From the NCBI GenBank assembly GCA_049325415.1, contig JBMOLL010000015.1, positions 1-64,000 on the forward strand: a DNA stretch of 64,000 nt, in the 5' to 3' direction. This DNA is from JBMOLL01 sp049325415 (GTDB taxonomy: Bacteria; Bacteroidota; Bacteroidia; Bacteroidales; GCA-2748055). Below the pieces are notes generated by a model that was given only the letters and a program-made list of their open reading frames with translations, was not told the DNA's origin and searched no databases. This document shows, one piece after another, positions 53,275 through 61,964 of the stretch. Both the position numbers and the translations under genes were made by a program. The number at the start of each line of letters is the position of its first letter. Positions within the stretch are counted from its first letter, which is position 1.

Positions 53275-54849
53275 TTACCCTTTCTTCTTAATCCTGATAA
53301 CCTGACCGGGTTTTATGCTATTACTGTTATTTATATTGTTCAGACGGGCAATATCGGTGTCGGATACGCCCGGAAATTTCTGTGCAATGGCCCAGAGCGT
53401 GTCTCCCGATTTTACGGTGTAGGTGATATACTCCCCGGTACTGCTTCCTGTCGTTTGCGGCGGGGCGGCAGTGACCGGTGCCGCTGCGGTGGTGGTCCGA
53501 CCGGCCATTTTCTGCTTTTCAGTGAAACTCATGGCGTTAATATCGCGGTATTTTGCCGAAGAGCCCTTGGGTTTGTAAACCACCAGTTTCTGACCGCTCC
53601 GGATCATATTCCGGCTGATATTGTTCCAGTATTGCAGGTCGGATACTCTCACATCGTACCAATCGGCAATATAACCCAGGTTATCACCCGATTTCACGGT
53701 ATAATACAGTTTGTCGTATTTGCTGTCGGGCAGCTCGACTTTATAGTCGGCCGTATAATGCTGCGGGGTGGCACTCAGTTTGTCCTTGTTAAAGAAGACG
53801 GAATCCTTGTAAGAGAAGATCGAGTCCTGCAGATCGATAAAGGCCGTGGCCATCGACTGCGGTACTTTGAGTGCATAGGGCTGTTTTGCAGTGGCCGGAA
53901 CAATGTCGTAACGGTACTGGGGATTCAGGTCGCGCAGCTGATCTACCGGCAGGCCCATCACTTCAGCCACCTGTTTGAGGTGCAGCTGCTCCCTGATCAC
54001 GATGGTATCGCAGTACAGAGGCAGGTTAACAGGGATTTTGCTCAGGTTGTGTTCCTGGTAGTAATTCATGGTATAGGTTGCTGCGATGAAGGCCGGGACG
54101 TAGCCGCGGGTTTCCCTGGGCAGGTAGTAATAGATATCCCAGAAGTTCCTTTTCCCTCCCGAGCGGCGGATGGCCTTGTTCACGTTCCCCGGCCCGCAGT
54201 TATAGGCAGCGAGTGCGAGGGTCCAGTCGTTGTACATCCCGTAGAGATCCCTAAGAAAACGCGCCGCAGCATCGGTGGAGCGGATCGGATCGCGGCGTTC
54301 ATCGACCAGCGAGTTAATATTAAGTCCATATACCCTGGCTGTCCCGTACATAAACTGCCAGAGGCCCACGGCACGGGCGCGTGATACGGCGTTGGGATTG
54401 AGGGCCGATTCGATTATGGCCAGGTATTTCAGTTCATAGGGGATGCCGTAGTAATCAAAAACCTCCTCGAAATAGGGGAAGTAGAGATCGGCGAGGCCCA
54501 GCATGATCTTAACCTGCTCCCTCCTTTTCTTGGTATAGACGTTGATATAGTTCTTCACTAACCGGTTGTAGGTGAGGTCGATCACCGAGGGGATGGCAGC
54601 CAGACGTTCGATGTAGACAGAGTCGGGAAAATCGGGGACAACGGTATCGGCCGGCAGCTGGCCATCGTCGATCATTTCTTCGAGCGACTGGTTAACATAC
54701 CAGCTGTTCAACAGGCTGTCGAGGTTACTCTCAAAGCCTGTATTTGCGGGCTCTCCGGCAAAAAGCGAATCGGCTATAAAAATCGTATCCTGCCCTTCAG
54801 CAATTGCCGGCAGTAGCGCCAGGGCACACCACAACATCCATCTTCTCAT
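53275..54849 (-). CDS. mltD: Lytic murein transglycosylase with two LysM domains (MltD-like)
   Basis: A 524-residue exported enzyme that cleaves the glycan strands of peptidoglycan. The signal peptide ends AEG before Gln20. The SLT domain has catalytic Glu147 in IIESALNPNAVSRARAVGLW, and two LysM modules follow (YTVKSGDNL near 380 and YTVKSGDTL near 478) separated by a Thr/Ala-rich linker. It lies 16 bases after the DUF5683 gene. Confidence 0.93.
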   Translation of the reverse strand: MRRWMLWCALALLPAIAEGQDTIFIADSLFAGEPANTGFESNLDSLLNSWYVNQSLEEMIDDGQLPADTVVPDFPDSVYIERLAAIPSVIDLTYNRLVKNYINVYTKKRREQVKIMLGLADLYFPYFEEVFDYYGIPYELKYLAIIESALNPNAVSRARAVGLWQFMYGTARVYGLNINSLVDERRDPIRSTDAAARFLRDLYGMYNDWTLALAAYNCGPGNVNKAIRRSGGKRNFWDIYYYLPRETRGYVPAFIAATYTMNYYQEHNLSKIPVNLPLYCDTIVIREQLHLKQVAEVMGLPVDQLRDLNPQYRYDIVPATAKQPYALKVPQSMATAFIDLQDSIFSYKDSVFFNKDKLSATPQHYTADYKVELPDSKYDKLYYTVKSGDNLGYIADWYDVRVSDLQYWNNISRNMIRSGQKLVVYKPKGSSAKYRDINAMSFTEKQKMAGRTTTAAAPVTAAPPQTTGSSTGEYITYTVKSGDTLWAIAQKFPGVSDTDIARLNNINNSNSIKPGQVIRIKKKG

Positions 54850-54865
54850 CCTGAACTGACTAATT

Positions 54866-55450
54866 TTAAAATGAAAAACTGCAAGTTAAACCAAAAGTAC
54901 CCGAATTTGCAATACCCAGGGCATTTATCGGGCTCACCGTGGGGATAACCCGGAGGGAAAGATCCCTGCTGACATCCCAGTTAAAAAGCTGCGCATCGAC
55001 ATAGGCGTCGATCACCTGGAGCCCGTAAACGGCTACTGTGGCCAGATAGCTGATTTCCAGGTTCCTCCTCCAGTATTCGAGATACGATTTGTTACGTTCG
55101 GACTGGTCGGACTGATAAGCTTTTACGGATTCGAGGTACCATTTATGATTATACCAGATGGCATAACCGGCCCCTCCGAATGCGGCATAAACGACGGGGA
55201 TTTTATAATATTTTTTATTGTAGGCCTGACCGAGGCCGGGTAGAACAAGGGCATACATGGTGGCTTTGATCGGGGAATGGGCTTTGACCTCCTCCGGTTT
55301 TTCGGGCAGCAACAGCGCTGCTGTATCCTGTATCGCAGGTTCCTGTGCTATCAGGCAGGCTGCGGGTAATACAAAAAGGAGAACTACTGCCGCAATCCTC
55401 CCCTTCAATGATTTTCCTGTATGTTGCGTATGCCAAATATGACGAGTCAT
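54866..55450 (-). CDS. DUF5683 domain-containing exported protein
   Basis: A 194-residue protein of a Bacteroidota family of unknown function normally found after parB. An N-terminal hydrophobic segment ends CLIA before Gln, so the mature protein may begin with Gln. Further hydrophobic segments (LVLPGLGQAYNKKYYKIPVV and a later pair) suggest membrane association. The ATG overlaps the parB stop (ATGA). Confidence 0.85.
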   Translation of the reverse strand: MTRHIWHTQHTGKSLKGRIAAVVLLFVLPAACLIAQEPAIQDTAALLLPEKPEEVKAHSPIKATMYALVLPGLGQAYNKKYYKIPVVYAAFGGAGYAIWYNHKWYLESVKAYQSDQSERNKSYLEYWRRNLEISYLATVAVYGLQVIDAYVDAQLFNWDVSRDLSLRVIPTVSPINALGIANSGTFGLTCSFSF

Positions 55451-56325
55451 GTACCCGGTTTATCAAGAACGCTGACAATCCTCTGCAGATCGTCATCCGA
55501 TTTGAATGGTATAACGATCCGGCCGTTGCCTTTATTATTCCTTTTAAACTCTACGGATACGCCAAAATGGTGGGAAAGGTGTTCACGAAGCTGTTCATAC
55601 TCCGGGTTGGCTTCTACGGGTTCGTTCTCTTCTTCGTGGGTTCCTTCCTTGATCTTCTGCACGAGTTTTTCCACTGCCCTGACCGAAAGGTCCTGTGCCA
55701 CGGTCTTTTCAAAGATCTCCACCTGCTGTTCGGGCGCTTCAATCCCAAGCAGGGCGCGGGCATGTCCCATCCCGATCTGTTTCTCGCGGATCCCGGCCTG
55801 AATTTCGGCGGGAAGTTTAAGAAGCCGGAGATAATTGGTCACGGTGGCTCTTTTCTTACCGACCCTGTCGCCCAGGTTTTCCTGAGTAAGGTTACATTCG
55901 TCGATGAGCCGCTGGTAGGAAATGGCTACCTCAATGGCATCCAGATCCTCCCGCTGAATATTCTCCACCAGCGCGAGCTCGAGCATATTCTCATCCTCAG
56001 CTTTCCGGACGAAGGCCGGGATCATTTTAAGTCCGGCCTTGAATGCGGCCCTGTATCGTCTTTCCCCGGTGATCAGCTGGTATCTCCCTTCATCGACGCG
56101 ACGTACCGTGATGGGCTGAATGATCCCGTGTTCACGGATGGAGAGCACCAGTTCCTCCAGCGACTGTTCGTCGAAATAGGTCCTGGGCTGGAACGGGTTG
56201 GTTTCAATCTGTTTGAGCGGTATCTCGTTCACCGATGCCACGGAACGGATCAGCTCCTTGTCAGCGCTATCCGAAACATCGATCAGTGCACCGAGACCTC
56301 TGCCTAAAGCATTTTTTTGTGCCAT
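55447..56325 (-). CDS. parB: Chromosome-partitioning protein ParB
   Basis: A 292-residue CTP-dependent DNA clamp. It begins with the typical ALGRGLGALI, has the CTP-binding box ITGERRYRAA (85-94) and a helix-turn-helix (LTQENLGDRVGKKRATVTNY), and ends in a dimerisation domain. It lies 8 bases after parA. No parS site was seen in the window. Confidence 0.96.
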   Translation of the reverse strand: MAQKNALGRGLGALIDVSDSADKELIRSVASVNEIPLKQIETNPFQPRTYFDEQSLEELVLSIREHGIIQPITVRRVDEGRYQLITGERRYRAAFKAGLKMIPAFVRKAEDENMLELALVENIQREDLDAIEVAISYQRLIDECNLTQENLGDRVGKKRATVTNYLRLLKLPAEIQAGIREKQIGMGHARALLGIEAPEQQVEIFEKTVAQDLSVRAVEKLVQKIKEGTHEEENEPVEANPEYEQLREHLSHHFGVSVEFKRNNKGNGRIVIPFKSDDDLQRIVSVLDKPGT

Positions 56326-56333
56326 ATCTTCCT

Positions 56334-57134
56334 TTATTCAATTATTTTCTCATTTTCCCGCAGCCTTGTGGCTTCGTTTTTCTGCAGGACTTCCCTGGCC
56401 AGGTTCAGGTAATTGACCGATCCCTTTGATTCCGCATCATAGAGAATGGCCGGCTTCCCGAAACTGGGTGCCTCACTCAACTTGATATTGCGTTGCACAA
56501 TTGTTTCAAAAACCATCTGCTGGAAATGTTTCTTAACCTCTTCAACCACCTGGTTGGAAAGCCTCAGGCGGGCATCATACATCGTGAGCAGGAAGCCTTC
56601 AATTTCCAGTTCCTTGTTCAGTCCGCGCTGAATGATGTTAATGGTATTCAGTAGCTTGCCAAGCCCTTCCAGTGCAAAATATTCGCACTGCACGGGGATA
56701 AGCACGGAATCGGCCGCCGAAAGGGCGTTTACCGTGATCAGGCCGAGCGAGGGGGAACAGTCGATCAGGATGTATTCATACCGGCTGCTGATCTGCTCAA
56801 CCACTTTCTTCAGGATAAATTCCCGCTCCGGCATGTTCAGCATTTCGATCTCCGCCCCAACCAGATCAATGTGCGAAGGGATCAGATCCAGCCCTTTGAT
56901 CTCGGTATTGAGAATGATCTTGTTCGGATCGGCTCCGTCGATCAGGCACTCATAAATGCTCGTATTGATCTTCTTCAGATCAAAACCCATCCCCGATGTG
57001 GCATTCGCCTGCGGATCAGCATCTATGATCAGTACACTTTTCTCCAATACGGCGAGACTGGCACCCAGGTTAATGGCCGTAGTGGTTTTGCCTACTCCAC
57101 CCTTTTGGTTTGCCAGCGCGATAACTTTACCCAT
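56334..57134 (-). CDS. parA: Chromosome-partitioning ATPase ParA
   Basis: A 266-residue MinD/ParA ATPase with the deviant Walker A KGGVGKTT (11-18), switch residues in IIDADPQANATSGMG and YILIDCSPSLGLIT. Drives chromosome origin segregation with ParB. First gene of the six-gene minus-strand run. Confidence 0.97.
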   Translation of the reverse strand: MGKVIALANQKGGVGKTTTAINLGASLAVLEKSVLIIDADPQANATSGMGFDLKKINTSIYECLIDGADPNKIILNTEIKGLDLIPSHIDLVGAEIEMLNMPEREFILKKVVEQISSRYEYILIDCSPSLGLITVNALSAADSVLIPVQCEYFALEGLGKLLNTINIIQRGLNKELEIEGFLLTMYDARLRLSNQVVEEVKKHFQQMVFETIVQRNIKLSEAPSFGKPAILYDAESKGSVNYLNLAREVLQKNEATRLRENEKIIE

Positions 57135-57339
57135 CTTTATGCTGTTTTGAATTTGAGATTGATTTGCTGAAACGGATCACAAATTTACACTTTTCGACCT
57201 GCTCACCGGGCTTTGAAACATCCTTATTGTAAACAATCAATTTTCAACTTATTAACACCTTATTAACAGGTTTTCCTACTGATTGTTAACATGTTCAACC
57301 TGTGTGCCTTGACCCTGTTCCGGGTTCTCTCCCGACCCT

Positions 57340-57347
57340 CAAAGATA
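57340..57347 (-). promoter_or_regulatory. -7 element of the parA promoter
   Basis: TATCTTTG on the minus strand is a perfect -7 element. The nearest TTTG lies at a 14-base spacing, shorter than normal, so the -33 box is uncertain. It would give a leader of about 200 bases that includes the TTATTAACA repeats. Confidence 0.45.
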
Positions 57348-57567
57348 GAATTTCAATTGAACAAAGTGAGTAAAAAAAAGAAAAAAGATCGGGCCGGCCC
57401 CGGGGGCTGAAGGCAGGATTGCCTGTGCTGCATCTCCTCCTGGCAGCAAAGTCTGCAACTAAAGAAAAACAGCGGAACTTTTTGGGAATTTTATTGTTAT
57501 CTTCCTGTCCCGCATCCGTTTAGATGCATCACAGACACGAAATAAACATACTGTCATATTTTAATGT

Positions 57568-57575
57568 ATCTTTGA
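57568..57575 (+). promoter_or_regulatory. -7 element of the lipid kinase promoter
   Basis: Perfect TATCTTTG, 15 bases before the ATG at 57591. I see no matching TTTG at the expected distance upstream, so this is a half-supported call. Confidence 0.45.
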
Positions 57576-57590
57576 GCCGGAAAAACAGAG

Positions 57591-58532
57591 ATGAAGAATA
57601 ATCGTTGGTTAATCGTTGTGAATCAGGCTGCCGGAGCCGGCAAAGCCGGAGCCGACTGGCCGGGGATCGCTTCCCTGCTGGAGAAACATAATTTCCAGTT
57701 TGATGCGGTAATGACCCAGCGGCGGTTGCATGCCATGGCGCTGACACGCCGTTTGATTGAAGAAAAAGGGTATAACCGGATCATCGTGGTAGGTGGCGAC
57801 GGTACCATGAACGAAGTGATCAACGGGGTCTTTGCCCAGAAAAAGTTTCAGACCACGGAGATCATGCTGGGTATGATCTCGGTTGGCACAGGGAACGACT
57901 GGGCCAGGATGTTCAATCTGCCGAGGGATTACGAATCGGCCATCATCACGATCAGCCAGCAAAAGACCTTTGTCCAGGATGCCGGCCTGGTTACCTACAC
58001 CCGTTCCGATAAGACCTGGCATCGCTATTTCATCAACATCGCCGGGATGGGTTTTGGCGCCAAGGTGGTCGACAGAACCAACCAGCTCAAGCAAAAGGGG
58101 AAAAGCAGCCCCTCCCTGTATCTTCTCAATATCTTCACCAGCCTGCTCAACTACCGTTCGGTGAAAACATCGATTCAGATCGACGGGGAAAAATATTACC
58201 GGGATGTATTCAGCTTCAATGTGGGGATCTGTAAATACAACGGCGGCGGGATGATCCAGGTACCCGATGCCATACCCGATGACGGACTGTTCAATATGAC
58301 CCTGATCCGGAAAATGGGCAAACTGAATATCATTGCGAATATCAAGAAATTGTATAACGGAACGATCACCCGGCATTCGAAGGTGGAAACCTGGATTGGC
58401 AAATCGGTGATAGTGGACGGTCCCAAAAAGATCCACCTGGAGACCGACGGGGAAACACTCGGCCATTCTCCAATGGAATTCCGTATTATTCCGCGCAGTG
58501 TAAAAGTGATTTCAGGGAACCTCTCTGCCTGA
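57591..58532 (+). CDS. Diacylglycerol-kinase-family lipid kinase (YegS/DgkB-like)
   Basis: A 313-residue cytoplasmic or membrane-associated kinase. The catalytic domain shows VVGGDGTMNEVINGV (67-81) and GTGNDWARMFNLP, the nucleotide-binding motifs. It phosphorylates diacylglycerol or a related lipid, feeding phospholipid synthesis. Its stop codon directly abuts the stop of the convergent glutaminyl cyclase gene. Confidence 0.92.
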   Translation: MKNNRWLIVVNQAAGAGKAGADWPGIASLLEKHNFQFDAVMTQRRLHAMALTRRLIEEKGYNRIIVVGGDGTMNEVINGVFAQKKFQTTEIMLGMISVGTGNDWARMFNLPRDYESAIITISQQKTFVQDAGLVTYTRSDKTWHRYFINIAGMGFGAKVVDRTNQLKQKGKSSPSLYLLNIFTSLLNYRSVKTSIQIDGEKYYRDVFSFNVGICKYNGGGMIQVPDAIPDDGLFNMTLIRKMGKLNIIANIKKLYNGTITRHSKVETWIGKSVIVDGPKKIHLETDGETLGHSPMEFRIIPRSVKVISGNLSA

Positions 58533-59624
58533 TCATTCGCCGATCCTTACCAGTTCAATCTGATACATTTTCGGCCAGTATTTTCCGGTCACAAAAAGTC
58601 TTTTTCCCTCCCTGTCCCAGGCAATGCCGTTCAGAACATTGGTATTGGGTTTCCGTTCGCTGACCGGGAGGATCCCTTTCAGATTGGCCCTTCCCTCCAC
58701 CTTGCCCGTCCGGGGATCGATGATGTAAATATCGTCGGTGTAGTAGCGGTTGGCGTAGATCTTTCCGTTGATGTATTCCAGTTCGTTGAGACTGTCGACC
58801 GGCCCGTTGTGGTCATAGACCTCTATTTGCCTGGTTACGGTAAACGATTCAGGTTCAATGAAGTAGAGTATATTTGTTCCATCGCTCATAATTAGTTCAC
58901 TGCCGTTATTCGTCAGGCCCCAGCCCTCCTTGTTCTGGTAGTACACTTTCTGGATCTGCTCGAAGGTCTTGCGGTCGTAAACGAAACCCACCTGCGACAG
59001 GTAGGTGATCTGGTAGATCCGGTCGCCAAAAAGTGTGATCCCCTCCCCAAAAAACTGACTGGAAAGATCCCTGATCTGAACAACTTTTCCGTCTCCCGGA
59101 GAGACCCTTCTCAGTGATGATTCGCCTTTCTGGCCGGTACCCTCGTAAAACCACCCGTCGACATATTCAAGGCCCTGGGTGTAAGCGCCCGCATCGTGCG
59201 GGAAGCTGTTCAGTACCCGGTAGGTATAGCCGACCGGTTGAATATCGGAGAGCAGGGCAAACTGCACACTGTGATTTTCCCTTTTTCCATCGGAAAGAGA
59301 TACGGCCACGCGCAGGGCTTTTCGACCGGGATTCATGCCGGACGTAGGGATCCGGAACTCGCGGGTATCCCCCGGGAAAACCATCCGTTTGCCCTCAAAA
59401 AATACTTCCGTGGAATCGACGTGTACCGAGTCGGCAATTGTAAGCAACACCGGAACGGGCTCACCAGTAATGAGCCTGACGCCGTTCTCCGGTGATTTCA
59501 GTGCTGTCAGCTTTTGTACAGGCACCTCCACCTCTTCCGTACCTGCTATCCTGTTTCCGTTATTGCCGCAGGCTGTGAGCAGGAGCGCTGCGACTGCAAT
59601 CAGACTGTAAAGTGGAACTCTCAT
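58533..59624 (-). CDS. Glutaminyl-peptide cyclotransferase (lipoprotein)
   Basis: A 363-residue lipoprotein with lipobox LLTAC, an Ig-like N-terminal part and a beta-propeller domain of the bacterial glutaminyl cyclase family (PHDAGAYTQGLEYVDGWFYE, GTGQKGESSL, NELEYINGKIYAN, VLNGIAWDREG). It turns N-terminal Gln of exported proteins into pyroglutamate. In Bacteroidota many signal-peptidase products start with Gln; three such proteins are predicted in this window. It is 8 bases after the HAD-like gene. Confidence 0.9.
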   Translation of the reverse strand: MRVPLYSLIAVAALLLTACGNNGNRIAGTEEVEVPVQKLTALKSPENGVRLITGEPVPVLLTIADSVHVDSTEVFFEGKRMVFPGDTREFRIPTSGMNPGRKALRVAVSLSDGKRENHSVQFALLSDIQPVGYTYRVLNSFPHDAGAYTQGLEYVDGWFYEGTGQKGESSLRRVSPGDGKVVQIRDLSSQFFGEGITLFGDRIYQITYLSQVGFVYDRKTFEQIQKVYYQNKEGWGLTNNGSELIMSDGTNILYFIEPESFTVTRQIEVYDHNGPVDSLNELEYINGKIYANRYYTDDIYIIDPRTGKVEGRANLKGILPVSERKPNTNVLNGIAWDREGKRLFVTGKYWPKMYQIELVRIGE

Positions 59625-59632
59625 AGAATTCG

Positions 59633-60046
59633 TTATTTTCCAAATAGACGTCCAAGGCCCTTATTGCGGGGCAGCCTTTTCAATTCATCCTTAAGGTTGG
59701 GCACCTCATCCGGGTGGATCATGTGCCAGATCTCGCCCCAGCCGGGAAATCCGCCCACGTTCCTGTCGTCGATAAAAAGATCGGCATGGATCTTTCGCGG
59801 TGTGTTTTCCGGTTCAAATACCTCTTCAGGGTAGCTCCTGTTGACGGCATAAAACTCCACCCCGTTCTTCCGGCAGTATTCCACGGCCTCCTCCAGTTCC
59901 TTCCCTGTACGGAGTGTCCAGAGGATCAGCTGATGGTGTCGCCGCTGCAGGGCTTTCAGTGTCTCGAAGGCAAAGGTGATCTCTTTCCCTATCGCGGGGT
60001 AACGATGTTCAACGATTGTTCCATCGAAATCAACTGCAATGATCAT
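59633..60046 (-). CDS. Small HAD-like phosphatase (BT0820 type)
   Basis: A 137-residue cytoplasmic protein with the HAD motif VDFDGTIVEHRYP (Asp6, Asp8), a conserved WTLRTG and the acidic motif FIDDRNVGG. It matches the family of Bacteroides thetaiotaomicron BT_0820-like hydrolases; the substrate is unknown. Possibly cotranscribed with the cyclase gene. TATTTTTG at 60085-60078 on the minus strand is a -7 candidate. Confidence 0.8.
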   Translation of the reverse strand: MIIAVDFDGTIVEHRYPAIGKEITFAFETLKALQRRHHQLILWTLRTGKELEEAVEYCRKNGVEFYAVNRSYPEEVFEPENTPRKIHADLFIDDRNVGGFPGWGEIWHMIHPDEVPNLKDELKRLPRNKGLGRLFGK

Positions 60047-60096
60047 TTTTTACGGGCTATTATGGGATTTGACGGGTCAAAAATACCAAAAACGAA

Positions 60097-61008
60097 TTAA
60101 AACAGGTCATTCACTGATAAATATCTTTCCCCGGTATCGTAACAGAAGGTCAGTATCCTGGCTCCCGGTTCGAGGTCCGGAATGAGTTTTCCGACAGCCG
60201 CCAGAGAAGCTCCGGAGGATATCCCCACGAAGAGTCCTTCTTCCGAGGCTGCCCTCCTGGCATAGAGATAGGCTTCATCCTTTTCCACGTTTATCGTACT
60301 ATCGATCAGGGAGGTATTCAGGTTCCGGGGGATAAAACCGGCACCGATTCCCATGAGCGGGTGCGGTCCGGGGCTCCCTCCCCCGATTACCGGGGATAGT
60401 GCCGGTTCGACGGCCCATACCTTCATCCGGGGAAACTTTTCCTTCAGGATCTGCGCCACACCGGTCAAATGTCCGCCGGTACCGACCCCGGTGACCAGGT
60501 GGTCGAAACCATCGGGAAAGTCGTTCAGGATCTCCAGCGCTGTGGTTCGCATATGCACTTCAGGATTGGCCGGGTTTTCAAACTGGGAAGGCATCCAGCT
60601 CCCTTCATTCTCGTTCAGGAGTTCCAGCGCTCTGCTGATCGATCCTTTCATACCCTGCTCCCGGGGAGTAAGTTCTATTTCCGCACCGTAAGCTTTAACA
60701 ACGGCCCGTCGCTCGACCGACATCGACTCGGGCATAACGAGGATCAGCCGGTAACCCCTAACTGCGGCGACCATGGCCAATCCGATCCCTGTGTTGCCGG
60801 AGGTCGGTTCAATAATCAGCCCTCCCTTTTTCAGCAGTCCCTTTCGCTCCGCCTCATTCACCATGGCCAGTGCAATCCGGTCCTTGATACTGCCTCCGGG
60901 ATTTGTTTTCTCCAGCTTTACCCACACCTCCTGACTACCGGGATAAAGCCTGTTAATACGGATATGAGGTGTGTTCCCTATTGTTTCCAGAATATTGTCA
61001 GCTTTCAT
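60097..61008 (-). CDS. cysK: Cysteine synthase (O-acetylserine sulfhydrylase)
   Basis: A 303-residue PLP enzyme that makes cysteine from O-acetylserine and sulfide. PLP lysine in GGSIKDR (Lys42), PTSGNTGIGLAMVAAV for the substrate, GTGGHLTG for the phosphate loop. CysM is an alternative name for close relatives. It follows the serine acetyltransferase gene by 44 bases and completes a two-step pathway with it. Confidence 0.95.
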   Translation of the reverse strand: MKADNILETIGNTPHIRINRLYPGSQEVWVKLEKTNPGGSIKDRIALAMVNEAERKGLLKKGGLIIEPTSGNTGIGLAMVAAVRGYRLILVMPESMSVERRAVVKAYGAEIELTPREQGMKGSISRALELLNENEGSWMPSQFENPANPEVHMRTTALEILNDFPDGFDHLVTGVGTGGHLTGVAQILKEKFPRMKVWAVEPALSPVIGGGSPGPHPLMGIGAGFIPRNLNTSLIDSTINVEKDEAYLYARRAASEEGLFVGISSGASLAAVGKLIPDLEPGARILTFCYDTGERYLSVNDLF

Positions 61009-61052
61009 TTTCTTTCAGTTTTTGTTTGTTTCCGGTTCAGCAGTAGCCTTTA

Positions 61053-61892
61053 CTAAATCACAAAATCAATGGCTTCCTTCAGGTCCCTGCTGTCTTTGAC
61101 AATAACCCGGTGCTGCCTGAACACGACCGAATGGGGCAGGATGCTTTCGGTGATCCATGTATTGCCTCCCACGACCGTATCGTGACCGATTACGGTTTTG
61201 CCGCCAAGGATGGTGCTTCCCGCGTAGATCACCACGTTATCCCCGATGGTTGGATGCCGTTTGGTATTGGCCAGGCTTTTTTCCACGGAGAGTGCACCAA
61301 TCGTCACGCCCTGATAGATCCTGACACCGTTCCCGATCTCGGCAGTCTCCCCGATAACTATTCCGGTGCCGTGATCAATGAAAAAGGGAGTTCCGATCTT
61401 TGCACCGGGATGAATATCGATCCCGGTCTTGCTGTGCACATACTCCATCATTACCCTCGGCAATACCGGTACCTTCATTTCGTAGAGGAGGTGAGCCAGC
61501 CGGTACACAGCAATGCAGTAAAAGCCCGGATAGCAGAGTATGATTTCCTCGACGCAACTGGCTGCGGGGTCGTAACGTGCAATGGCTTCCGCATCGGAGA
61601 GCAGGACCCTGTAGGTCTCCGGCAGCTTTTCGAAAAACTGCCGGCCAAGGTCTTCCGGGGATTCCCTCAATGAAACCCTGATGGAATAGAGCAGGTCTTT
61701 CAGCCGGAGAGAACAATTCTCCAGCCCGGCTTCGATCTCTTCGCGGGAAATCCGGTAATTTGTTTTTATGGGGAAAAGGGTGGCTATGAGCGCATCAACA
61801 AATTCATGGGTTCCGACCATGGAGGGAACTTCCATGCAATACGCGTTATTGATCTTGCTCAGGTAGGATGAAAAATCGCTGAGTGAGTTCAT
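61053..61892 (-). CDS. cysE: Serine O-acetyltransferase (EpsC/CysE type)
   Basis: A 279-residue left-handed beta-helix acetyltransferase making O-acetylserine from serine and acetyl-CoA. A helical N-terminal half is followed by hexapeptide repeats with IDHGTGIVIGETAEIG and HPTIGDNVVIYAGSTILGG. It is the longer EpsC-type. Directly upstream of cysK. Confidence 0.93.
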   Translation of the reverse strand: MNSLSDFSSYLSKINNAYCMEVPSMVGTHEFVDALIATLFPIKTNYRISREEIEAGLENCSLRLKDLLYSIRVSLRESPEDLGRQFFEKLPETYRVLLSDAEAIARYDPAASCVEEIILCYPGFYCIAVYRLAHLLYEMKVPVLPRVMMEYVHSKTGIDIHPGAKIGTPFFIDHGTGIVIGETAEIGNGVRIYQGVTIGALSVEKSLANTKRHPTIGDNVVIYAGSTILGGKTVIGHDTVVGGNTWITESILPHSVVFRQHRVIVKDSRDLKEAIDFVI

Positions 61893-61964
61893 TTGCTCCT
61901 GGTTATTGGTAAAAGACGGTCATCAACTGAGTGGTCTCAGCTACCGTGCAGAATATCTTATTAA

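Larger units (their letters stand above)
57135..57590. other. Intergenic region between divergent parA and lipid kinase genes
   Basis: 456 bases. It contains direct repeats CTTATTAACA at about 57238-57248 and 57249-57259, a related TTGTTAACA with AACATGTT nearby, a -7-like element for parA and one for the lipid kinase. No RNA gene or coding frame was recognised. Confidence 0.6.

Noticed and set aside
57230..57285. Replication origin or parS site near parA
   Set aside because: TTATTAACA differs from the DnaA box TTATCCACA at two positions, no dnaA gene is nearby, and no TGTTTCACGTGAAACA-like palindrome was found.
57348..57590. tRNA or other stable RNA gene in the parA-lipid kinase gap
   Set aside because: No cloverleaf or known RNA pattern could be traced on either strand.
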